Shown one piece after another: positions 7,586 through 13,439 of a stretch of DNA of 16,368 nucleotides. This DNA is from Arthrobacter sp. (GTDB taxonomy: Bacteria > Actinomycetota > Actinomycetes > Actinomycetales > Micrococcaceae). The notes below the pieces were generated by a model. The model was not told where the DNA came from, did not search any database, and worked only from the letters and a program-made list of their open reading frames with translations. The first letter of the stretch is position 1. Every line of letters begins with the position of its first letter. Position numbers and translations under genes: made by a program. The stretch lies in NCBI GenBank assembly GCA_030146405.1, contig JASLBS010000031.1, positions 1 through 16,368 on the forward strand, written 5' to 3'.

Positions 7586-9139
7586 TCAGACCCCGATGAT
7601 GCTGAGCCAGCCCGCGAGGGCCACCAGGGTGATGAGAAGCACGGGGATGGTGAGGACGATGCCGACGCGGAAGTACTGGCCCCATCCGATGTGAATTCCC
7701 CTGCGGTCCAGCACGTGCAGCCACAGGAGGGTCGCCAGGCTGCCGATCGGGGTGATCTTCGGCCCGAGGTCCGAGCCGATCACGTTGGCGTAGATCATCG
7801 CTTCCTGCGTCAGCCCCGTGGCGCCTGCGGAGCCGATGGCCAGGGAGGCGATGAGGACCGTGGGCATGTTGTTCATCAGTGACGCGAGGACGGCGACGAT
7901 GACGCCGACGCCGAGTGACGTGATCAGTATGCCGTTGTTGCCGATGTTCGAGAACACACCCGCGAGCTCATCGGTGAGGCCCTGGTTCCGCAATCCGTAC
8001 ACCACCAGGTACATACCGATGGAGAACAGGACGATCTGCCAGGGCGCTTCCTTCAGGATGCGCGGCACCGAGATCCGGCCGCCGGGAAGCGCGGCCGCGC
8101 CCCCGCTCCCTGCAGCGAATGCTGCATCGTCCCGCGTCGGGTCCGAGTCGGTCAGGGCGCTCGCGGTGTCCATCGGGGTGCCGGTCCCGGTCGTGGAGCG
8201 GTGGCCCGCACCGACGGTCTCGTAGTCGAGGTCCGCTGTCCGTCCGGCGGCCTCGGGTGATTCGTCCGTCGATCCCGGTGCTGCGGGTCCTCCGACGGGG
8301 ACGGCGGCGCGGGGGAAGAGGAAGGCCGGTTGGCGGGAGGCGACGATCATCAGGACGACGGCGCCGAGCCCTGCGACCGCGGAGAGCGGGATGTGCAGTG
8401 GTTCTGCAGCGAAGTAGCCGACGAGCAGGACGCCGAGGATGACCCAGCCGGTCCTGAACGTGAGCGGGTCCGCGATCGCTGATCTCGGGCTGGCGAGGAC
8501 GGTGACGTCATAGGTGCGGGGGATGACCTTGCGGAAGAACAGGAGCAGAACGCCGAGGCTGGCGGCGACGGAGACGATGCCTACCGGGACCATGACGACG
8601 GCGTAGCGGGCGAAGCCGATGTCGAAGAAGTCGGCGGTGACGATGTTCACGAGGTTCGATACGACCAGGGGCAGGCTGCCGGCGTCGGCGATGAACCCGC
8701 ACGCGATGACGAACCCGAGGGATGCCTTCGCGGAGAACTTGAGCGCCAGGAGCATCTGGATGACGATCGGGGTGAGGATCAGGGCCGCCCCGTCATTGGC
8801 GAACACTGCTGCGATCGCAGCCCCGAGCAGGACGATGAGGGTGAACAGCAGGCGCCCGTTGCCCCTGCCCCAACGGGCCACGTGCAGGGCCGCCCACGTG
8901 AAGAACCCGGACTCGTCGAGGATGAGCGAGATGATGACGATCGCGACGAACGCGAAGGTCGCGTTCCAGACGATGTCCCACACGATCGGGATGTCGGACA
9001 GGCTCACGACGGTGGTGATCAGCGCGACTGCTGCCCCGCCGAGGGCGGACCAGCCGATGCCGAGGCCCTTGGGTTGCCAGATGACCAGGGTCAGGGTGGC
9101 GAGGAAGATCAGGATGGCGACCACGGTCATGGCAGTCAT
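7586..9139 (-). CDS. arsB: Arsenite efflux permease ArsB
   Basis: A 517-residue ion-transporter-superfamily membrane protein that exports As(III)/Sb(III) by proton exchange, or with an ATPase where ArsA exists; no arsA is visible. Conserved family stretches are ILDESGFFTWAALHVARW (73-90), FANDGAALILTPIVIQMLLALK (from 113), SNLVNIVTADFF (161-172), NNMPTVLIASL and GSDLGPKITPIGSLATLLW (455-473). About eleven hydrophobic segments are present. A hydrophilic loop of about 85 residues (271-356), rich in Gly, Ser, Thr, Asp and Ala, sits between the two halves and accounts for the excess over the roughly 430 residues of E. coli ArsB. The ATG at 9139 is supported by AAGGAG 10 bases upstream. It is the last gene of arsR-arsC1-arsB, 123 bp after arsC1. 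Confidence 0.92.
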   Translation of the reverse strand: MTAMTVVAILIFLATLTLVIWQPKGLGIGWSALGGAAVALITTVVSLSDIPIVWDIVWNATFAFVAIVIISLILDESGFFTWAALHVARWGRGNGRLLFTLIVLLGAAIAAVFANDGAALILTPIVIQMLLALKFSAKASLGFVIACGFIADAGSLPLVVSNLVNIVTADFFDIGFARYAVVMVPVGIVSVAASLGVLLLFFRKVIPRTYDVTVLASPRSAIADPLTFRTGWVILGVLLVGYFAAEPLHIPLSAVAGLGAVVLMIVASRQPAFLFPRAAVPVGGPAAPGSTDESPEAAGRTADLDYETVGAGHRSTTGTGTPMDTASALTDSDPTRDDAAFAAGSGGAAALPGGRISVPRILKEAPWQIVLFSIGMYLVVYGLRNQGLTDELAGVFSNIGNNGILITSLGVGVIVAVLASLMNNMPTVLIASLAIGSAGATGLTQEAMIYANVIGSDLGPKITPIGSLATLLWLHVLDRRGIHIGWGQYFRVGIVLTIPVLLITLVALAGWLSIIGV

Positions 9140-9262
9140 GGCAGCAGGACTCCTTACAGGAGGGGAAGAAAGAGCTCACGGAGAAACGAGGACGTGCTGG
9201 AACAGGGACAGGGCCCTCCGCGGCCGTACTGCCGCAGAGAGAAAGAGAAGGGGTGGGGCGCG

Positions 9263-9685
9263 TTACCGGGTGACGAGGGTGGTGTGGAGGGCGGTGACGC
9301 GTTCGAGGATGTCGTCGCGAACCAGGCGCATGCGTTCGATGCCGTCGATCCCGCGGTCGCTGGGCTCGTCGGTCTCCCACCGCTCGTACAGGGTGCCTTC
9401 GACCTCATCGACCTGCGCTTCAGGGCCGAGGATGACCACGAGGTCCGCCTGCTGCTGGTCCTCGGCCGTGATCTGACGGGGGACGTTCTGGCTGATGTCG
9501 ACCCCGACCTCCGCCAGAACGTCGGCCGAGAGTCCGTTGACCGCGGATCCCGGCTTCGACCCGGCAGATGCTGAGGCCACTGAGTCGCCGGCCACCTTGT
9601 CCATGAGGCCGGCGGCCATCTGGGACTTTCCGCCGTTCTTCACGCAGACGAACAGTACGGAGGGCTTGCCGGTCTTGAAGCTCAC
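9263..9685 (-). CDS. arsC: Arsenate reductase, mycothiol-dependent (arsenate-mycothiol transferase) type
   Basis: A 140-residue member of the low-molecular-weight phosphatase fold. The phosphate loop reads FVCVKNGGKSQMAA: nucleophile-position Cys14, and Lys20 where the usual CX5R signature has Arg. Cys14 is the only cysteine, so the intramolecular disulfide cascade of thioredoxin-linked ArsC is impossible. From memory, the Corynebacterium glutamicum arsenate-mycothiol transferases ArsC1/ArsC2 have the same GGKSQMA loop and the downstream VVILGxxAQVD and ERMRxVRD stretches, both present here (83-93, 118-124). Those enzymes form an arseno-mycothiol adduct that mycoredoxin-1 then reduces to arsenite. 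GTG 9685 is the start, with only a modest ribosome site. The gene lies between arsR (71 bp upstream) and arsB. Confidence 0.85.
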   Translation of the reverse strand: MSFKTGKPSVLFVCVKNGGKSQMAAGLMDKVAGDSVASASAGSKPGSAVNGLSADVLAEVGVDISQNVPRQITAEDQQQADLVVILGPEAQVDEVEGTLYERWETDEPSDRGIDGIERMRLVRDDILERVTALHTTLVTR

Positions 9686-9701
9686 AGGGATTCTCGATTC
9701 T

Positions 9702-9745
9702 CAGGATGCGGGCAGGATGCGGGCAGGACGCGGGTGGGACGCGGG
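9702..9745. repeat. Four tandem copies of an 11-bp unit between arsR and arsC1
   Basis: The unit CAGGATGCGGG occurs at 9702-9712 and 9713-9723, then as CAGGACGCGGG (9724-9734) and TGGGACGCGGG (9735-9745). A decayed fifth copy (AGGCAGGGG) may follow. The array fills most of the 71-bp gap between the arsR stop and the arsC1 start and would be transcribed. Eleven bases is close to one helical turn. No function is apparent. Confidence 0.8.
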
Positions 9746-9756
9746 AGGCAGGGGTG

Positions 9757-10119
9757 TTACCCGGGTTCGGTGAGGACGCCGGCGAGGGCATTCAGGGCTC
9801 CGGGCACGATGGAGAAGTACGCCCACACCCCGCGCTTCTCGCGGTGCAGGATCCCGGCGTCGACGAGGATCTTCAGGTGATGTGACACGGTCGGCTGCCC
9901 GAGCTCCAGTGGCTCGGTGAGGTCGCAGACGCACGCCTCGTTGCCGGTGCTCGACGAGATCAGGGAGATCAGGCGCAGACGGTTAGGGTCCGCGATGGCC
10001 TTGAACTGTTTCGCCAGTTCCTCGGACCGATCCGTGCTCATCGCAGGAGCGCCCGAAGGCACACAGCAACGAGCCTCCTCGCCGGGACCATCAGGTGCCG
10101 CAGCAGCTGATCCGGTCAC
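9757..10119 (-). CDS. arsR: ArsR-family As(III)-responsive repressor
   Basis: A 120-residue winged-helix repressor of the ArsR/SmtB family, expected to bind the ars promoter and release on As(III)/Sb(III). The DNA-binding helices are around LELGQPTVSHHLKILVDAGIL (72-92), followed by the wing REKRGVWAYFSI. The sensor ACVCDL (Cys63, Cys65) resembles classical ArsR. Cys18-Cys19 in the N-terminal ARCCVPSG match the C. glutamicum ArsR type, where an N-terminal cysteine pair plus one central cysteine bind arsenite across the dimer. That supports the GTG start at 10119 over the internal ATG (residue 27), which would delete the pair. The GTG overlaps the TGA of a 12-codon upstream ORF and has little ribosome site of its own. 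First gene of the leftward ars arm. Confidence 0.92.
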   Translation of the reverse strand: MTGSAAAAPDGPGEEARCCVPSGAPAMSTDRSEELAKQFKAIADPNRLRLISLISSSTGNEACVCDLTEPLELGQPTVSHHLKILVDAGILHREKRGVWAYFSIVPGALNALAGVLTEPG

Positions 10120-10154
10120 TGCGAGGTCCGCTCTGGCTCGGAGCTCGTCGTCAT
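10116..10154 (-). CDS. Putative leaderless 12-codon upstream ORF overlapping the arsR start
   Basis: ATG 10154-10152 opens a 12-residue ORF (MTTSSEPERTSQ) whose TGA (10118-10116) overlaps the arsR GTG (10119-10117) in a GTGA junction. A TATGCT -10 box lies exactly six bases before the ATG, so transcription should start at or next to this ATG, as at the leaderless genes elsewhere in the window. A ribosome loading there would terminate on arsR's start codon, the layout of translational coupling. It is not in frame with arsR. Whether the peptide itself matters is unknown. The alternative is direct initiation at the arsR GTG within a short 5' leader. Confidence 0.5.
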   Translation of the reverse strand: MTTSSEPERTSQ

Positions 10155-10160
10155 ACGAAC

Positions 10161-10166
10161 AGCATA
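10161..10166 (-). promoter_or_regulatory. -10 box of the arsR (leftward ars) promoter
   Basis: Minus-strand TATGCT (10166-10161) is followed by GTTCGT and the ATG of the short upstream ORF. This is a good match to TANNNT. A -35 is not clear: ATCGAT lies at the right distance and TTGTCA is too close. Confidence 0.5.
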
Positions 10167-10173
10167 CTCATAC

Positions 10174-10189
10174 ATTGACAATCATCGAT
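10174..10189. promoter_or_regulatory. Candidate ArsR operator in the divergent ars promoter
   Basis: ATTGA-N6-TCGAT is an imperfect dyad (one mismatch to ATTGA-N6-TCAAT) covering the rightward -35 box and lying just upstream of the leftward -10 box. ArsR/SmtB operators are A/T-rich dyads of this general size, and this is the most A/T-rich patch of the ars region. An adjoining ATCGATATC palindromic stretch (10184-10192) could extend it. The assignment rests on position and composition only. Confidence 0.45.
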
Positions 10190-10204
10190 ATCTATCCCCA
10201 TACT
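10175..10204 (+). promoter_or_regulatory. Promoter of the rightward ars arm (arsC2-arsO)
   Basis: TTGACA (10175-10180) is a perfect -35 consensus. CATACT (10199-10204) is a 4-of-6 match to TATAAT after an 18-base spacer. Transcription would begin near 10211, leaving a leader of about 120 bases before the arsC2 ATG. The leader holds a small GC hairpin, GCGGG-TCA-CCCGC (10229-10241). Confidence 0.6.
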
Positions 10205-10330
10205 CGAGATCGAAGCTGATCGATCGTCGCGGGTCACCCGCTCCTGGGGTGTTCGGCCAGGGTTCCGCTCCTCCTCTCCATCCACGCGCCCGGCCGGACC
10301 TCCGTACCGAGCGATGAACGAAGGATCATC

Positions 10331-10807
10331 ATGACGACCGAGATGACCACCGCCATGGCACCCGGGACAACCACGGACAATGCGAAACCTTCGGTCCTGT
10401 TCGTCTGCGTCCACAACGCCGGACGGTCCCAGATGGCCGCCGCGTACCTCAACCACCTTTCCAAAGGGCGTGTCGAGGTGCTGTCCGCCGGTTCGCAGCC
10501 CGCCGATCAGGTGAATCCCGCTGCGGTCGAGGCGATGAAGGAGGAGGGAATCGACATCACCGCCGAGACCCCGAAGATCCTCACCACCGAAGCCGTGAAG
10601 GCCTCCGACGTCGTCGTGACCATGGGGTGCGGGGATGAGTGCCCGTACTTCCCGGGCAAGCGGTACGAGGACTGGGTCCTCGAGGACCCTGCCGGCAAGG
10701 GCGTCGAATCCGTCCGCCCGATCCGGGACGAGATCAAGGGTCGCATCCAGCAACTGATCGAGGAACTGCTGCCCACCAACCTCGGCGCGACCACATCCAC
10801 GGCCTGA
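10331..10807 (+). CDS. arsC: Arsenate reductase ArsC, three-cysteine (thioredoxin-type) form
   Basis: A 158-residue arsenate reductase of the low-molecular-weight phosphatase fold. The intact CX5R loop is FVCVHNAGRSQMAAAYL (Cys26, Arg32). Two further cysteines lie in VTMGCGDECPYFPGK (Cys100, Cys104). This matches three-cysteine ArsC enzymes, in which the nucleophile attacks arsenate and two resolving cysteines pass a disulfide to thioredoxin; the exact reductant here is an inference. The Asp of LEDPAGKG is in the general-acid position. The first 18 residues (Thr/Met-rich) are an extra tail. ATG 10331 has AAGGA 7 bases upstream and overlaps the stop of a six-codon ORF. It is the first gene of the rightward arm and differs in class from ArsC1 in the same cluster. 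Confidence 0.92.
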   Translation: MTTEMTTAMAPGTTTDNAKPSVLFVCVHNAGRSQMAAAYLNHLSKGRVEVLSAGSQPADQVNPAAVEAMKEEGIDITAETPKILTTEAVKASDVVVTMGCGDECPYFPGKRYEDWVLEDPAGKGVESVRPIRDEIKGRIQQLIEELLPTNLGATTSTA

Positions 10808-10867
10808 TGCCGGCAGCACTCGAGGACGCCCCCAGCATCGCCACCGCTCTCATCGAGGAGACCGCCC

Positions 10868-12376
10868 ATGTCTGACGCCATGATCCCCACCGCTACCACT
10901 GTTCCCGATGCCACCAGCAGCCCCCGCGGGGACACTGAGCTGCCGGTCGCGGTGATCGGTGCAGGGCCGATCGGCCTGTCGGTTGCCGCGCATCTCCTCG
11001 AGCAGGGACTGACCCCCATCGTCTTCGAGCAGGGTGACAGCGTCGGCGCAGCGATCCGTCAGTGGGCGCACATCCGCCTGTTCTCGCCCTGGCAGTACAA
11101 CATCGACCCCGCGGCCCGGCGCTTCCTCGAACCCACCGAGTGGGTGGAGCCCCGCCAGACGGCGCTGCCCTACGGCCGTGAGCTGGTGGAGTCCTACCTC
11201 GAACCTCTCGCCGCCATCCCCGCGATCGCCGAGACCCTCCACTTCGAGAGCACGGTCACCGCGGTGAGCCGGCTCGGGATGGACAAGACCCACACGAAGG
11301 ACCGGGACACCACCCCGTTCCTCGTCCGCGTCAGCAGCCCCGAGGGTACCGTCGATCATCTCGTGCGCGCTGTCATCGATGCCTCCGGTACGTGGAGCCA
11401 GCCCAACCCCCTCGGTCAGGCCGGACTGCGGGCGCCCGGCGAGGACACAGCATCCGCTTTCATCACCACAGTGCTGCCCGACGTCGTCGGAGCGGAACGG
11501 GATCGTTTCGCAGGGAAGACCGTCATGGTCGTCGGCGCCGGCCACTCGGCCGCGAACACGCTGATCAACCTCGGCCAGGTCGCCAAGAACGAGCCCGGCA
11601 CCAGGATCCTCTGGGCAGTCCGTGGCAGCGGATCAGCGCAGCGCCTCTACGGTGGCGGGGACCTCGACGGCCTGCCCGCCCGCGGGCAGCTCGGCAGTCG
11701 CCTGCGCACCCTCGTCGATGATGGCGTGATCGAGCTCGTCACGAACTTCACCATCACGAACCTCGATCGAACGGATGCCGGCCTGACGGTCACGGCGTCG
11801 ACGCCGGACGCCTCCCGCACCATCGACGTCGACGTCCTCGTGCCCGCCACAGGATTCCGGCCGAACCTGGACATGCTGCGCGAACTACGCCTGGAACTCG
11901 ACCCGGCAGTCGAAGCACCTCGGGCACTCGGTCCGCTCATCGACCCGGAGTTCCATTCCTGCGGGACGGTCCCCGCCCATGGTGCGGCCGTCCTCGCCCA
12001 CCCCGAGAAGGATTTCTACCTCGTCGGGATGAAGTCCTACGGGCGGGCACCCACGTTCCTGCTCGCCACCGGGTACGAGCAGGTCCGCTCCGTCACCGCT
12101 GCGCTCGCCGGTGACACCGAAGCCGCGTCGCGCCTGCAACTCGAGCTTCCCGAGACGGGGGTCTGCAGCACCGATCTCGGTGGCTCCTGCGATGCCCCTG
12201 CAGCAGTCCCTGACAACACCGCTGGTGCTTCCTGCGGAACCGACACAACAGCCGCTGGTGACAGCGATGACGATGGGGGCTCGGATGCAGGAGCGTGCTG
12301 CTCCGTGCCGCAACTGGTGGCGATCGGTTCTCCCACCGGTACAGTTCACGGGCGCTCCGGCGACCCGGACGACTGA
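10868..12376 (+). CDS. arsO: ArsO-like FAD/NAD(P)-binding flavoprotein of the ars cluster
   Basis: A 502-residue flavin-monooxygenase-like protein. The FAD-binding motif is VIGAGPIGLSVAAHLL (Gly31, Gly33, Gly36), the NAD(P)-binding motif VMVVGAGHSAANTLINLG (Gly223-Ala228), and the late FAD region VLVPATGFRPNLDML. Proteins like this occur in Streptomyces and other actinobacterial ars operons under the name ArsO; their reaction in arsenic metabolism is not established as far as I know. The C-terminal tail is acidic with spaced cysteines (Cys433, 441, 456, 477, 478), which could bind As(III); that is a guess. ATG 10868 has GAGGAG 7 bases upstream, and arsC2 ends 60 bp before, so they are probably co-transcribed. 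Its TGA abuts an arsC remnant in another frame. Confidence 0.78.
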   Translation: MSDAMIPTATTVPDATSSPRGDTELPVAVIGAGPIGLSVAAHLLEQGLTPIVFEQGDSVGAAIRQWAHIRLFSPWQYNIDPAARRFLEPTEWVEPRQTALPYGRELVESYLEPLAAIPAIAETLHFESTVTAVSRLGMDKTHTKDRDTTPFLVRVSSPEGTVDHLVRAVIDASGTWSQPNPLGQAGLRAPGEDTASAFITTVLPDVVGAERDRFAGKTVMVVGAGHSAANTLINLGQVAKNEPGTRILWAVRGSGSAQRLYGGGDLDGLPARGQLGSRLRTLVDDGVIELVTNFTITNLDRTDAGLTVTASTPDASRTIDVDVLVPATGFRPNLDMLRELRLELDPAVEAPRALGPLIDPEFHSCGTVPAHGAAVLAHPEKDFYLVGMKSYGRAPTFLLATGYEQVRSVTAALAGDTEAASRLQLELPETGVCSTDLGGSCDAPAAVPDNTAGASCGTDTTAAGDSDDDGGSDAGACCSVPQLVAIGSPTGTVHGRSGDPDD

Positions 12377-12551
12377 TCGGGTACTGACCACGGGCTGTGG
12401 GGACACCTGCCCCATCTACCCGGGGAAGAAGTACGAGGACTGGAACATCTCGGATCCTGCGACCATGGACCTCGAAGGGGTACGCACCGTCCGCGAGGTG
12501 CTGAGGACCCGGGTCCGCAACCTCGCCTCAGGGCTCGTCGCCGTGCCCTGA
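12375..12551 (+). pseudogene. C-terminal remnant of a third arsC
   Basis: The frame beginning at 12375 encodes DRVLTTGCGDTCPIYPGKKY, then EDWNISDP and a helical end finishing LVAVP and TGA. It aligns without gaps at first with the second half of ArsC2 (GCGDECPYFPGKRYEDW and the following DP). The N-terminal half, with the CX5R arsenate-binding loop, is missing: upstream in this frame is only out-of-frame arsO sequence. No start codon or ribosome site precedes it; the first in-frame ATG (12465) leaves 28 residues. It cannot be an active reductase alone. The homology starts on top of the arsO stop codon (12374-12376), suggesting a deletion junction there. A sequencing frameshift would not restore the missing half. 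Confidence 0.85.
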
Positions 12552-12600
12552 CCCGGCCTGTCCCCGCCGACGCGCGGTGATCCCCGTGAGCTGGTCGATC

Positions 12601-13341
12601 TCAGTGGTCCGGGCGGTCGTTCGGACCGGGGGAGTACTCCGGTAGCGCGCCGTCAGCAGGGTCGGTAGGAGCCTCCGCACGGCCTTCGACGAGCACACTG
12701 ACGAGGGAGAGTCCGCGCAGCCCGAAGGACGGCAGCGGTGGCAGCAGCAGCGTGGTGATGCCGTTGTCGATCGCGGCTCCATCGTGAGTGGCACGGTCGC
12801 CGACCATCAGGGTCCGCTCCCGAACGAGGCCCGACTGCTCGAGGGCCAGCTCGAAGAAGCGCGGGTCAGGTTTCTGGACGCCATGCTCGAAGGAGAGCAC
12901 ATGGTCGTCGATGTACCGGCCCGCTCCCTGTGCGGCCAGCAGCGGACGAATGTCGAAGTGGATGTCACTGAGCACAGTGAGGTGGCAGCCTGCGGCTTTG
13001 AGTCGCGCGAGGACCGGGAGCGCGTCCGGGTAGAGGGGCCGGGAATCGACGAACTCGTCGAAGCGCAGCAGGCAGGCAGCGAGCTCTTCGTCGAGACCGG
13101 CGCGCTGGAAGTGCAGGGACTCCGCTGCCTCGTAGGCTGCCCGGCTCGTGTCGGCCCCGGCCTGAGCGGCCACGATGTCGGCGTCCGACGAGCAGTGCTC
13201 GAGCGCGCTACATACCTCGTCGACCGAGCCTGTGTCGGTTCGTCCCAGTCTGGCGAACGTGCCGGCCACCCGTTCGCGGAGCGAGGGATCGTGCACCAGC
13301 GTGCCGCTCCAGTCGAGGATCACTGCGTCGAATTCCTGCAT
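12601..13341 (-). CDS. HAD-superfamily hydrolase, phosphatase-like
   Basis: A 246-residue HAD enzyme. Motif I is VILDWSGTLV: nucleophile Asp10, but Ser12 where most HAD phosphatases have the acid/base Asp. Motif II is LTVLSD (Ser125), motif III VQKPDPRFF (Lys157), and motif IV MVGDRATHDGAA (Asp182, Asp187). A helical cap domain lies at about 17-100. A non-Asp at the +2 position also occurs in phosphonatase-type HADs (DxAGT), so the reaction may differ from simple phosphate-ester hydrolysis; the substrate is unknown. The last 35 residues are Pro/Gly/Asp-rich tail. ATG 13341 is six bases from a TAGGTT -10 box with no ribosome site, so the message is probably leaderless. It is convergent with the ars arm and divergent from the APH-family gene. 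Confidence 0.85.
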   Translation of the reverse strand: MQEFDAVILDWSGTLVHDPSLRERVAGTFARLGRTDTGSVDEVCSALEHCSSDADIVAAQAGADTSRAAYEAAESLHFQRAGLDEELAACLLRFDEFVDSRPLYPDALPVLARLKAAGCHLTVLSDIHFDIRPLLAAQGAGRYIDDHVLSFEHGVQKPDPRFFELALEQSGLVRERTLMVGDRATHDGAAIDNGITTLLLPPLPSFGLRGLSLVSVLVEGRAEAPTDPADGALPEYSPGPNDRPDH

Positions 13342-13347
13342 GTTCGC

Positions 13348-13353
13348 AACCTA
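13348..13353 (-). promoter_or_regulatory. -10 box of leaderless HAD hydrolase promoter
   Basis: Minus-strand TAGGTT (13353-13348) is followed by GCGAAC and the ATG at 13341. The geometry matches pmt, rsmI and the arsR upstream ORF. No -35 box is obvious. Confidence 0.6.
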
Positions 13354-13427
13354 CAGGCTGGCGGTACAGAGCCTGACCGCCCGGCTGGTGCTGATCGCCG
13401 GCGGGCGCCCGATGGGCGATTGATGGC

Positions 13428-13433
13428 TAGCAT
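13428..13433 (+). promoter_or_regulatory. -10 box of leaderless APH-family kinase promoter
   Basis: TAGCAT is followed by TCCACC and ATG 13440. It has the same hexamer as the pmt promoter. No Shine-Dalgarno is present. The 98-bp gap 13342-13439 holds this promoter and the opposing HAD promoter. Confidence 0.6.
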
Positions 13434-13439
13434 TCCACC

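Noticed and set aside
9220..9235. Hairpin GCGGC/GCCGC between arsC1 and arsB as a terminator
   Set aside because: It is only 5 bp with a 6-base loop, within an operon-like gap, and arsB downstream has no promoter that I can identify.
12111..12374. Reading the arsC remnant as a longer intact protein beginning at ATG 12111
   Set aside because: Residues before the ArsC homology come from an out-of-frame reading of arsO and lack the CX5R half.
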